DNA from: Lacimicrobium alkaliphilum
Lineage (GTDB): Bacteria; Pseudomonadota; Gammaproteobacteria; Enterobacterales; Alteromonadaceae
Assembly (NCBI RefSeq): GCF_002591895.1
Contig: NZ_NISX01000002.1
Span: forward strand, 124,001 to 188,000
Direction: 5' to 3'
DNA: 64,000 nucleotides
Within the stretch, counting starts at the first letter, position 1; each line of letters opens with the position of its first letter. The notes beneath the pieces are model-generated. The model did not search any database and was not told where the DNA came from. It saw only the letters and a program-made list of their open reading frames with translations. Below, one piece after another: positions 46,333 through 54,772 of this stretch. A program made the position numbers and the translations under genes.

Positions 46333-47232
46333 TTATTCCGGTTGGCGTTTTCGCGGTACTTTGAGCGCCAGGGCACTGGCACAGCAACTGATGCTGGCGG
46401 GGCTGGTACCGAAAAATTCACCATCGCCTTCAATAGGCAGATCAGGGGTGTCGATATTAAATGTGTTGTCTTGCCAATAGTCTACGGCAGAGGCACTGAG
46501 GTGGGAGCCGGTAAAGACCCGCCACAGATAATAGAACTTCCTGAACAGCGATGCTTTACCAATCCAGCAACAATCCAGCAAACCATCACTCAGATCAGCC
46601 TTTGGCGCGATCTTCATTCCACCACCGAAATAACGCCCATTGGCAAAGGCCACCATAAAAGTCTGCTGTTTTTTACTACGATGCGGGCTCTTAAGTGCTA
46701 TTGGCTGTTCTTTATAATGCAACAGCTTTACCACAGCGGCCATTAAGTAGCGCCAGCGCCGCAGTGTTCTGGGCTGATGGTCATACATTCCGGCAACAAT
46801 TTCACCGTCAAAGCCCAGGCCCAGCACATTGACAAAATAACGATCATTACATAATCCCAGATCAATCCTGCGGCTATGCTCACCCAGCACCACTTCGATG
46901 GGATCATCCCCTTTGCGGTACAGATTGCGGGCAAAGTCATTGCCACTGCCACAGGGCAGCAATCCCAGTATCACATCGGTGCCGGCCAGGGCATTCACCG
47001 CCAGATTCAGGGTGCCATCGCCGCCTATCACCACCCAGTCTGAGTAATCGGTGGTGCATTGTTGTAAATGGCGCTGGTTGGCCTGGTCGTTGTCAGTGGT
47101 ATACCAGATATCAAAGGCAGTACCGGCCTGGTCTAATCGCTCAGTCAGTTGCTCGCGGTAACGTTCTGCTGAGCCACTGGCAAGAGGATTAATAATAATC
47201 AGAAAACGGCAGGAGTGGAGCGAATCAGACAT
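46333..47232 (-). CDS. Diacylglycerol/lipid kinase family protein
   Basis: This is a 299-residue lipid kinase of the YegS/DgkB fold. Signatures are IINPLASGSAERYREQL at the N-terminus, the nucleotide-binding GGDGTLN motif (VVIGGDGTLNLAVNAL, about residue 72), LPCGSGNDFARNL and FANGRYFGGGMKIAPKADLSDGLLD. The substrate lipid is unknown. It is a single gene, divergent from a STAS-like gene. Confidence 0.9.
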   Translation of the reverse strand: MSDSLHSCRFLIIINPLASGSAERYREQLTERLDQAGTAFDIWYTTDNDQANQRHLQQCTTDYSDWVVIGGDGTLNLAVNALAGTDVILGLLPCGSGNDFARNLYRKGDDPIEVVLGEHSRRIDLGLCNDRYFVNVLGLGFDGEIVAGMYDHQPRTLRRWRYLMAAVVKLLHYKEQPIALKSPHRSKKQQTFMVAFANGRYFGGGMKIAPKADLSDGLLDCCWIGKASLFRKFYYLWRVFTGSHLSASAVDYWQDNTFNIDTPDLPIEGDGEFFGTSPASISCCASALALKVPRKRQPE

Positions 47233-47416
47233 CGGCTTTTTATAGTTATTGTTGCTGCTGATAGTGTGCGTGATTGTCTGTGGCAGTCAATCAGTATCTC
47301 GGCATAAAGCGGCTTGCGCATTACAAATCATTGCAGTGGGGCAATATTCGGGTATGCTGAAATAACTGAGTTTTGCTGACACCTAATAAAAATAAGTAAA
47401 ACCCTTCAGGAGCATT

Positions 47417-47815
47417 ATGGATCAAGAAAACCTCTACCAGTTGCATGTCAGTGGAAATGTGCTCTGCGTCAGATTGCGTCATGTCTGGTCAAAACAGGTG
47501 GTAAAAAAAGTCTTTGCTGAGCTCAAAGAGGTGGTATCGGATATTCAGCATCAGCCCTGGGCTGCCTATGTGGATATGCGTGACTGGATTATGCCCACCA
47601 TGGAGGCGCTGGAGGATTTTCAGTTAATTTACGACTGGTGCGCCGAGCACAATCAAACCCATGAAGCTACGGTGTGTAAGTTTGCCATGCAGGAGCGTAT
47701 TGTCAGAGATAACTCCAGCTATGACCCGGCATTTCACTTTTATACCCAGCAACCGAAAAGTGCCCACGCCTGGTTAGAACAACAAGGCTTTCACTTTACC
47801 CTACCGACGTTCTGA
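47417..47815 (+). CDS. STAS-like small protein
   Basis: This is a 132-residue cytoplasmic protein with alternating strands and helices: LYQLHVSGNVLCVRLRHVWSKQVVKKVFAELKEVV, WAAYVDMRDWIMPTMEALEDFQLIYDW, TVCKFAMQERIVRDN and the end SAHAWLEQQGFHF. It resembles the small STAS/SpoIIAA-like proteins at 24.0 and 39.0 kb in length, layout and terminal AWLE-type helix. Function is unknown. A purine-rich CAGGAG lies before the ATG. Confidence 0.68.
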   Translation: MDQENLYQLHVSGNVLCVRLRHVWSKQVVKKVFAELKEVVSDIQHQPWAAYVDMRDWIMPTMEALEDFQLIYDWCAEHNQTHEATVCKFAMQERIVRDNSSYDPAFHFYTQQPKSAHAWLEQQGFHFTLPTF

Positions 47816-47853
47816 CTTCCCTTAATCATCAACGCTGAAAAAGTGTTGCATTA

Positions 47854-47912
47854 ATACTGTGTATCGCATAGCATCAATTACTGTGCAATAAACAGTATGC
47901 ATCACACAGTAT
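47854..47912. promoter_or_regulatory. Operator-like cluster upstream of padR
   Basis: The half-site TACTGT(G) occurs twice in forward orientation (47855, 47879) and twice inverted (47892, 47905). This gives a nested outer palindrome ATACTGTGT/ACACAGTAT and an inner TACTGT-N7-ACAGTA. The arrangement, 26-84 bases before the padR start, fits an autoregulatory site. Confidence 0.65.
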
Positions 47913-47937
47913 AAGAACAGACAGGAAACGCATATCC

Positions 47938-48276
47938 ATGACAATCTCTCAGTTGAATAAAATGCGCCTTGAGCTGCGCCGTGGTGCATTAGTGCTGGCC
48001 GTACTCAGCTCACTTAAAAAGCCCCATTATGGCTACTCGCTGAGAAAGCAGCTGCAGCAATCGGGCATTGATGTCGAAGAAGGCACTCTTTACCCCCTGA
48101 TACGCCGCCTCGCAGATCAGCAGCTGTTAGACAGTCAGTGGCGCCACACCGAAGGCCGGGAACGACGTTATTACCAGCTTTCGGCTATGGGCAAAGAACT
48201 TTTGCAACAACTTACCGGGGAGTGGCAGGAACTAACCCATTCGGTAAATACTTTGTTGTCGGAGAACAACCAATGA
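47938..48276 (+). CDS. PadR-family transcriptional regulator
   Basis: This is a 112-residue winged-helix repressor. The PadR signatures are RRGALVLAVLSSLKKPHYGYSLRKQLQQSGIDVEEGTLYPLIRRLADQQLLDSQWRHTEGRERRYYQLSAMGKELLQQL. It appears intact. It overlaps the following gene by the ATGA arrangement, so it normally regulates and is co-translated with a membrane protein. An AGGAAA Shine-Dalgarno precedes the start, and an inverted-repeat cluster lies upstream. Confidence 0.92.
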   Translation: MTISQLNKMRLELRRGALVLAVLSSLKKPHYGYSLRKQLQQSGIDVEEGTLYPLIRRLADQQLLDSQWRHTEGRERRYYQLSAMGKELLQQLTGEWQELTHSVNTLLSENNQ

Positions 48277-48654
48277 ACTTACTACAACGTTATATTAATG
48301 CCGTCAGGCAATATCTGCCTGAGGCTCTCAGAGACGATGTCGGCCGCGAACTCAAAGCTAATATTGAGGATCAGTCAGAGGCTGCCGCTGCTGTTTAATC
48401 TGTGCTGCCTGGTTTATCCGTACTGGAATCGGATCACACTGATGATAAATACGGTGCAGAATCTGGTTTATGCCGGGCTGCTATTTTATCTGGCCAGTCT
48501 GGAGCAAATCGCCGTCAACACGTATTCAGGACAGGGCATACTGGACATTGTCGATGTAAACCGCAGTATCTCGGTGGGAATGGTACTGGTGGCGATTTAT
48601 CTGCTATATGAAATGTTCCGGGATATGCGCCGTTTACGAACATTAAAGACCTGA
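48273..48654 (+). pseudogene. PadR-coupled membrane protein, ruined by internal deletion and frameshift
   Basis: The ATG at 48273 overlaps padR. The first 41 codons read MNLLQRYINAVRQYLPEALR then DDVGRELKANIEDQSEA, the normal opening of the membrane protein that accompanies padR (family knowledge, usually about 300 residues with several helices). The frame stops at 48398. In another frame, from about 48390 to 48654, the C-terminal membrane part continues (FNLCCLVYPYWNRI, then NTVQNLVYAGLLFYLASL and the ending DMRRLRTLKT). The join near 48375-48395 lacks the middle of the protein. Its end overlaps the convergent sulfotransferase gene by 12 bases. Confidence 0.82.
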
Positions 48655-50034
48655 TTTCAGTGTCTTCTCCAGCTCCGCCAGTTGCGCTTTGTAATAACGC
48701 CATTTCCCCACCGAGCCTGTATAAAGGCGCTGGCGGATTTGTGCGGCGCTGCCGGTGGCACTGGCATCACTGTTTTGCTGAAATTGCAGACAGTTGTCCT
48801 GCCATTCCAGATTGCAGTAATCAAGCACGGGTTTGAGTGTTAGCTTCGGCTCACTCACCAGTTGTTCGTAATTGACCGTCAGTATTTGCCCCGGCAGTGT
48901 CCGCTTCCAGTGGGCCATTAACTCTTGATTAGCGAGATAATACTGCCCCAGCTCATTCAGGTTATAAGAAAACGGGTAAGCATGGGCAAACAAATGCTTG
49001 TAAACGGCATAGCAGGTATCCATCGGGTCACGCTGTACATGAATGATTTTTGCGTTCGGTAACGCCAGTTTAATCAGGCCTATATAGAGAAAGTTCAGGG
49101 GTAGTTTATCGATAAAATACGGCTTATGACCGGTATCCGGGCGCGTACTGTGAATGTAACGTTCACCCAGAGCAGTGAAATTCAGCTCCGCACTCAGCTC
49201 TATGGCCTCAAGGATATTGCCGGGCTGCCCCAGCGAACTGATCTGCCCCATCATCGCCTGAGAAAAGTTATTCAGCTCTCCCGCCATACTCACCTGTGAA
49301 TGGCTGCCGAGCATACGCTCAATTAAGGTAGAACCTGTGCGCGGCATACCCAGAATAAAGATCGGTTCGGCGCTTGTATAGCCGCTACCTGCTTTTTCCT
49401 GCAATAATTTCTCTGAAAACACCTGGGCGATTTTTTGCATAATCGCCTGATCCCGCCTGACATCATAGTTAAGGTGCGCCCGGCGCAAGTCGGCACCTTT
49501 TTTCAGGGCCGTAAAAGCGTCCTCATACCGCTGAACATCTTCCAGTTCCTTGGCCAGTGCGTAGTATAGGTGCACCTGTTGTTTGGGCGGCAAAGTTTGC
49601 TTGCACAGCACCTGTTCAAGTTCGCCAATATGGTTTTGTGATTCTGACTGAGTGCGAAGCGAAGCGCGCAGATTCTGTGCCTCACCATCGGCAGGGTTAA
49701 GCCTGAGCGCACGGTCCAGGGCTTTTTCGGCCCCTTCCAGGTCGCCCTGAACCCTGAGCATGGTGGCCAGATTGTAATGATAAATGGCTTTATCCGGGGC
49801 CAGTTCTGACGCTTTGCAAAACCACAAAGCAGCGTCACTCCATGCCTTTATCTGGCTGAATAAAAATGCCAGTTCAGCAACTGAACTGGCATCAGAACCG
49901 TTGATCTCACGACCGGCAAAATCACTGGCCAGCAATGCCAGCACGTCAAATGCTTGCTGACGCTGCCCGGCCTCTATCAGAGACCGGGCCTGGCGGAGTT
50001 GTTGTGCTATTTTGTCAGTGGCGGCTAAGGACAT
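48643..50034 (-). CDS. TPR-containing sulfotransferase family protein
   Basis: This is a 463-residue two-domain protein. Residues of about 1-190 are tetratricopeptide-like helices (DKAIYHYNLATMLRVQGDLEGAEKALDRAL). The C-terminal part is a PAPS-type sulfotransferase: the phosphosulfate-binding loop is ILGMPRTGSTLIERMLGSHSQV near residue 228, and the 3'-phosphate region is IHVQRDPMDTCYAVYKHLF. No signal peptide or TM is seen. The acceptor is unknown. It lies 20 bases downstream of a TonB receptor gene on the same strand. Confidence 0.88.
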   Translation of the reverse strand: MSLAATDKIAQQLRQARSLIEAGQRQQAFDVLALLASDFAGREINGSDASSVAELAFLFSQIKAWSDAALWFCKASELAPDKAIYHYNLATMLRVQGDLEGAEKALDRALRLNPADGEAQNLRASLRTQSESQNHIGELEQVLCKQTLPPKQQVHLYYALAKELEDVQRYEDAFTALKKGADLRRAHLNYDVRRDQAIMQKIAQVFSEKLLQEKAGSGYTSAEPIFILGMPRTGSTLIERMLGSHSQVSMAGELNNFSQAMMGQISSLGQPGNILEAIELSAELNFTALGERYIHSTRPDTGHKPYFIDKLPLNFLYIGLIKLALPNAKIIHVQRDPMDTCYAVYKHLFAHAYPFSYNLNELGQYYLANQELMAHWKRTLPGQILTVNYEQLVSEPKLTLKPVLDYCNLEWQDNCLQFQQNSDASATGSAAQIRQRLYTGSVGKWRYYKAQLAELEKTLKSGL

Positions 50035-50054
50035 AACTTCATCCGTTTAACCTC

Positions 50055-52481
50055 TTAAAAACGGTAATTAAAGGACACACCCAGTGTTCGTGGCTGACCA
50101 ATATAATCCTTTGACGCGTTACCGTAAAAGTTTTCCGTCGGATCCGTGCCCATATAAGCCTCTGACAATATCCCGGTAACCGCATCCTCGCCGAACAGGT
50201 TCTTCACATACAATGTTGCCATCCAGTCATCGGCATGCAAAGCGATGCCGGCATTCGCCAGCCAGAAGCCGGGCAATTCAATATCAAAGGTCGGGTTGCT
50301 GCTCAGCGCATTGCGCGAATCGGACTGATAATACACACCTATGCGGCTAACCAGATAGTAATCACTATTGATATCATGGGTTTGCTCTAATCCCGCGCTC
50401 AGTGTGTGGCGCGCGGTACTGGGAAGGCGATCACCGGCTTCGGCCTGCAGAAATTCACCCGGTGCTGCCTGAGTGCCCGATGGAATGTATAAGTCATCGG
50501 TCAGCTTGGCATTGGTCAGCGCATACTGAGCAGTAAACTGAAGATCATCGGTGATATAACCGCGGGTTTCAATTTCCATCCCTTTGGTTTCTGCCGACTC
50601 ACCGTTAACAGCGGCATAGAAACCCCAGTTGGGTGTCGCCACATTAAGCTGCGGATCTTCCCAGTCCATTAAATACAGAGATAAGGAATAGAAGAAACGC
50701 CCGGTGTTGCCTTTTACACCTAACTCATAGTTGGTAACACTATCCGAGTCATAGTTCAGATAAGCAGGGTTCTCAGCAAAGCCGCCGGTTAACGGCACTG
50801 CGCTGGTACCACCACGGCGATAACCTTCCGATACGGTGCCGTAGAGCATCGCCTCATCCGACAAGTCGTAGGATAAATTAACCTTGAACAATGTGCCGCT
50901 GTCCTCACTGGCGGAGCTGACATCAGATTCGCCGGGGTAGATAGGCAGTTCAATAGTCGTGGTATTCTCAATATCATTTTCAAAGCGACGCAGCCCAAGT
51001 GTGGCGCGAAAATCATCACTGAAGTGGTACGTCAGTTCACCAAAGACAGACATGTCCTTTACGTTACCCTGATCGCGGTATCTGAAATCCTGATCGGTCA
51101 GTGTACCGCCCCAGGACGCCAGAGTTTCATCGAAGCCACTGGCCTGAGCCCATTCTGAAAAACCCGGCATCAGACTGTCCTGAGTCGCTGCCGTATCCTG
51201 ATCCATGTAGAACGCACCAGCTATCCAGTCAATGGGCCCTTCGGTGTTAGATACCAGACGTAACTCCTGGGCAAAAGCTTCGTCAGCATAACTACGAACG
51301 GCCTGTGCCATCGGGCGGGGTGAACCACCATAGTAAAAAGCAAACCAGTTATTCTGGGCATAGAAGCCGGTGTTATCGCTGATGGAACTGCCGTCATGTT
51401 CGTACTTTGAGGTACTGGAAGAAAGGGTGGCGAAACCTAAATCCCATTCCATTTCCAGTGCCAGTAAGTCTACCTTACGCTCACTGGGCTCAAGCTGAAT
51501 GGCACCATTCTGGTAATCACCGTATTGCTGCTCTTCGCCTGTTACCCAGTGTGTGCCACGGGTCACCTGGCGACGACCGCCGATATCATCAGACTGATAC
51601 TGGTAGGACAACAGCGCACTGAATTCTTCAGAAGGCTGGAACAGTAATGACATACGACCATAATCGATGTCGACGGTATCGGCGTCTTCTTTACTGGTAA
51701 ACACCGGATCACCGTTGGCGATATCGCCGCCCTCGGCCACCGGCGCGCCGGCATCGTTGAGCTCATAGATGGTCGTGTAGTCGACGATACCATCGTTGCG
51801 GATCACACCCGCATTGGCACGAAAAGCCAGGGTATCGGTCAGTGGAATATTGATCATGCCATCAATATTTTTATTAAATCCTTCAGAGCCGGAACTACGG
51901 CTCAGGCTGGCCCCGGCAGAACCGGAGAAATAATCCAGATCCGGACGATTCATCTTATAACGTACCGTACCTGCCAATGCACCAGAACCATACAGTGTGC
52001 CCTGCGGGCCACGTAATACCTCTACCGCTTCAATGTCTTTAAGAATAAAGTTGGCAAAGATCGGTGTATCGTTTACATAGGATGACACGGTTGGTACGGC
52101 ATTTAACGCAAAATCGCCGTTACCCGAAGAGTCAACGTTCATCCCGCGAATGATGATGTTATTGAGGACACCTGAGTTGCGGTAGCCCCTGTCGACAGCT
52201 GTCACGCCAGCCATATTACGAACCATCTCTACTGAGTCCACAATCTGTGCTTCGCGCAACTGACTACCGTTGATCACCGAAATATTATAGGGGGTATCTT
52301 CAACTGTGGTAATACGGCGACTCGCGGTGACCTGGATACGCTCCAGCTCAACCACTTCCTTATCCTGCTCTGCTTCCTGTGCCAGCGCCAGAGTCGGCAG
52401 CATGGTTGCTGCGGCAATGGCCAGGGTCACGGGTGACAGGGCAAAACCTGTTTTCTTATTCGCCTTTGTCTGAGTATGCAT
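50055..52481 (-). CDS. TonB-dependent receptor
   Basis: This is an 808-residue outer-membrane receptor. A signal region (SPVTLAIAAATMLPTLALAQ) is followed by the TonB box (ELERIQVTASRR), a plug (DTPYNISVINGSQLREAQIVDSVEMVRNMAGV, and VEVLRGPQGTLYGSGALAGTVRY) and a beta-barrel ending GVSFNYRF. No STN domain precedes the plug. It is co-oriented with a TPR-sulfotransferase and a nitrilase-family hydrolase, suggesting shared substrate handling (inference). The ligand is unknown. Confidence 0.92.
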   Translation of the reverse strand: MHTQTKANKKTGFALSPVTLAIAAATMLPTLALAQEAEQDKEVVELERIQVTASRRITTVEDTPYNISVINGSQLREAQIVDSVEMVRNMAGVTAVDRGYRNSGVLNNIIIRGMNVDSSGNGDFALNAVPTVSSYVNDTPIFANFILKDIEAVEVLRGPQGTLYGSGALAGTVRYKMNRPDLDYFSGSAGASLSRSSGSEGFNKNIDGMINIPLTDTLAFRANAGVIRNDGIVDYTTIYELNDAGAPVAEGGDIANGDPVFTSKEDADTVDIDYGRMSLLFQPSEEFSALLSYQYQSDDIGGRRQVTRGTHWVTGEEQQYGDYQNGAIQLEPSERKVDLLALEMEWDLGFATLSSSTSKYEHDGSSISDNTGFYAQNNWFAFYYGGSPRPMAQAVRSYADEAFAQELRLVSNTEGPIDWIAGAFYMDQDTAATQDSLMPGFSEWAQASGFDETLASWGGTLTDQDFRYRDQGNVKDMSVFGELTYHFSDDFRATLGLRRFENDIENTTTIELPIYPGESDVSSASEDSGTLFKVNLSYDLSDEAMLYGTVSEGYRRGGTSAVPLTGGFAENPAYLNYDSDSVTNYELGVKGNTGRFFYSLSLYLMDWEDPQLNVATPNWGFYAAVNGESAETKGMEIETRGYITDDLQFTAQYALTNAKLTDDLYIPSGTQAAPGEFLQAEAGDRLPSTARHTLSAGLEQTHDINSDYYLVSRIGVYYQSDSRNALSSNPTFDIELPGFWLANAGIALHADDWMATLYVKNLFGEDAVTGILSEAYMGTDPTENFYGNASKDYIGQPRTLGVSFNYRF

Positions 52482-52583
52482 AACATCTTCCTCTGGTTTT
52501 TATTCTGTTTTCAACACTGTAAAAAAACAATTCGGTTCGGGTTAGGGCCAGTTTTTAATTATTCTCCGGGCCAGTTGCACGTT

Positions 52584-53447
52584 TTATTCTGACCAGTCCG
52601 GCTTGGCCGGTTTCTGCAACGGGCCCAGTGCGTTCAGGGCCGCCGACCCAGCTCCTTTCTGGTACTGGGGATAAACAACCGGATTGTCGCGAAAGCTTTT
52701 AAGTGGTTGTCCCAGGCTGTGCCAGCCGGTTTCCCGCACCCGGCGCACATAGTCAAAATCAATATCCACGACGATCGATTCCTGAGTCTCACCAGCCTGA
52801 TACACCACATCGCCGCCGGGGCCCACAACAATGGAGCGCCCCATGCCCAGCTTGCCGGCACCGTTGATATCCACCATATAACACTGGTTAGTGGCAGCAT
52901 TGGCGCGGGCGATAGCCAGTTCCACATCTCTGTCGATGGTATTGGTTAAGGTGGGGTGCAGAATGACTTCAGCGCCTTTCCAGGTCAGTGCGCGGATGGT
53001 TTCGGGGAACCACATGTCGTAACAGATAGACAGGCCAAAACAACCCACACCGGGTATATCAAAGGTGACAAAATCTTCACCGCAGGAAACACCCTCCTCA
53101 TAGGGTAAAAAAGGAAAGATTTTGCGATAACGGGCAATCACTTCACCTTTGGGGCTCAGCACAGAAAGCGTATTAAAAATACGTTCCTGATCCCGCTCAA
53201 ACAGCGAGCCGGTAACCAGGTACACCTCGGCCTGCATCGCCAGTTCACTGTAAGCATCTTCAAGCGGCCCGGGCATAGGCTCAGCAAAGCGCGGCGCGGG
53301 CCCACAGTTGCACAACTCAGAGAGCATTATCATCTGCAGATTGGGGAAACGCTTCTTCAGACTCAGCACTTCCGCACTGATATGCTCAAAATTATTCTGA
53401 TGGGGGTCCAGCTCCAGCTGCAAACCTGCCAGGGTGAATACACTCAT
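52584..53447 (-). CDS. Carbon-nitrogen hydrolase (nitrilase superfamily)
   Basis: This is a 287-residue cytoplasmic amidase/nitrilase-fold enzyme. The catalytic Glu-Lys-Cys set is visible: Glu in IMLSELCNCGP, Lys in RYRKIFPFLPYEEG and the nucleophile Cys in FGLSICYDMWFPETIRAL. Substrates of the family include amides, carbamoyl compounds and nitriles; none can be assigned here. It is 102 bases upstream of the TonB receptor gene on the same strand. Confidence 0.9.
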   Translation of the reverse strand: MSVFTLAGLQLELDPHQNNFEHISAEVLSLKKRFPNLQMIMLSELCNCGPAPRFAEPMPGPLEDAYSELAMQAEVYLVTGSLFERDQERIFNTLSVLSPKGEVIARYRKIFPFLPYEEGVSCGEDFVTFDIPGVGCFGLSICYDMWFPETIRALTWKGAEVILHPTLTNTIDRDVELAIARANAATNQCYMVDINGAGKLGMGRSIVVGPGGDVVYQAGETQESIVVDIDFDYVRRVRETGWHSLGQPLKSFRDNPVVYPQYQKGAGSAALNALGPLQKPAKPDWSE

Positions 53448-53585
53448 CGGTTCTCCTTAATGCCAATACGTCAGGCTATCGATTGCTTACCAGCTTAGGG
53501 ACAACCGCCCACAGGCAACAGGACCAGTTTTACAAAAGTTAAGGAGCCAGAGGGAGTAAAAAATGGATTTCGGCAGAGAACCTGC

Positions 53586-53876
53586 CTACCAGTTACCGGG
53601 AGTTTTACGCGAAGTGTGAAATATTCTTAATATTTCAATCTGTTGCAAACGAGGACGAACACGGTAGGGAACAATATAACGGGTATCGGGCACAACCAGT
53701 TCGCGAGTGCCATAAATACGGCCGGGATGGCCAAGTGCCGGATTATCCGGCAACAAACCAATGGCATTGACGATGCGTTGAACCACTAACCTGGCAGCTT
53801 GCGGATCATCCTGAGCAATAAATTCGGCTTCATCCTCTAAATTCCGAAGCGCCCTGGTTAGCCACCTAACCTGCAT
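53586..53876 (-). CDS. ParE/RelE-family toxin
   Basis: This is a toxin of about 96 residues with the typical start VRWLTRALRNLEDEAEFIAQDDPQAARLVVQRI, the central GHPGRIYGTRELVVPDTRYIVPYRV and the end IEILRIFHTSRKTP. It overlaps the antitoxin stop by 11 bases. The start ATG at 53876 is preferred over a GTG at 53882. Confidence 0.88.
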   Translation of the reverse strand: MQVRWLTRALRNLEDEAEFIAQDDPQAARLVVQRIVNAIGLLPDNPALGHPGRIYGTRELVVPDTRYIVPYRVRPRLQQIEILRIFHTSRKTPGNW

Positions 53877-54108
53877 CAACACCCCATTTACCCAGCACCT
53901 TGCTCACGTCCTGTTGAGAAGCAAAACTCCCTTCATCAGCCTCTTTCAGGGCCTGATTAATTTCACCAACCTGCCACTCATTCAGTTCCACATAATCGCG
54001 CAGTGCCTGTGCAGCCAGAAATGATTTTGAACGCTGAGTCGCATCTGCCAACTGTTCCAGCCTTTGCTTTAACTCAGGATCCAGACGAATTGTCATGGTT
54101 ACGGACAT
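53866..54108 (-). CDS. CopG/RHH-type antitoxin
   Basis: This is an 80-residue ribbon-helix-helix protein (MSVTMTIRLDPELKQRLEQLADATQRSKSFLAAQALRDYVELNEWQ) with a C-terminal antitoxin tail. It forms a ParD/ParE-type pair with the downstream toxin and should bind its own promoter (family knowledge). The ATG at 54108 has AGGTGA 5 bases upstream. Confidence 0.88.
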   Translation of the reverse strand: MSVTMTIRLDPELKQRLEQLADATQRSKSFLAAQALRDYVELNEWQVGEINQALKEADEGSFASQQDVSKVLGKWGVDAG

Positions 54109-54379
54109 AATTTCACCTTTTGTATTCACTTGTATACATCATAACACAAGCCAAAATCCCTGCCCCTTCAGCAAACACAAAAGAGCGGAAAAAAGTGATA
54201 TACAAACTACCTCAGCATAATAATCCTGGCCAAATCTGGCAGTGCGCTGGTGCCAGAAGGATGATATGCACAAGAACCGCTATTGGCACTGAACCAATAG
54301 TCAGTTCAGGCTCATCTCCGGATAGAAAATCTCAGCCACTGAGCGAGTCTGCAAATTGCCTGACAACGGGCTGAAAAGA

Positions 54380-54736
54380 CTACTCCCCTTCTTCACCCGG
54401 AATGGTATAAAAGGCGGCATCGACTAACTGGCCGTCGCGCACCCAGTGAATGCGGTTGTCATTGATATAGATTTCAAAACCCAGCAACTCACCGTAAGAC
54501 CAGCTTTGCCACTGACGATACCAGGTGTCGCCCTTCAGCCACCAGGTGCCGGTATCATGCTTTTCATCGGTGTGGCCTTCCCAGCCTTCCATGGTGCCAT
54601 CGGCGCGCAAGCGGATACGGTAGGGATCGCCAAAAACGGTACGGCCGATAAACTGGCAGTTGGACACAAACGCCAGTAGCGCATCGCCGCTCAGACGCTG
54701 GCCCCAGTCTCTGTCCTGTTGCTCTGTGAACGCCAC
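54380..54736 (-). CDS. Hypothetical protein (118 aa)
   Basis: This is a 118-residue protein with a GTG start and weak Shine-Dalgarno. It is rich in Trp and Gly, with the run CQFIGRTVFGDPYRIRLRADGTMEGW then DTGTWWLKGDTWYRQWQSWSYGE, which looks like a small beta-barrel or lipocalin-like sheet. No function is assigned. It lies 37 bases beyond the stop of the metallophosphoesterase on the same strand, so it may be its downstream cistron. Confidence 0.6.
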   Translation of the reverse strand: MAFTEQQDRDWGQRLSGDALLAFVSNCQFIGRTVFGDPYRIRLRADGTMEGWEGHTDEKHDTGTWWLKGDTWYRQWQSWSYGELLGFEIYINDNRIHWVRDGQLVDAAFYTIPGEEGE

Positions 54737-54772
54737 GATTAATCTGGTCAGCCGCTCCAGGGGAAAAGAGGT

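Noticed and set aside
54120-54374. Plus-strand 84-codon frame right of the second antitoxin gene
   Set aside because: The product lacks any secondary-structure pattern and runs through the antitoxin promoter region; I see nothing convincing in this 270-bp gap.
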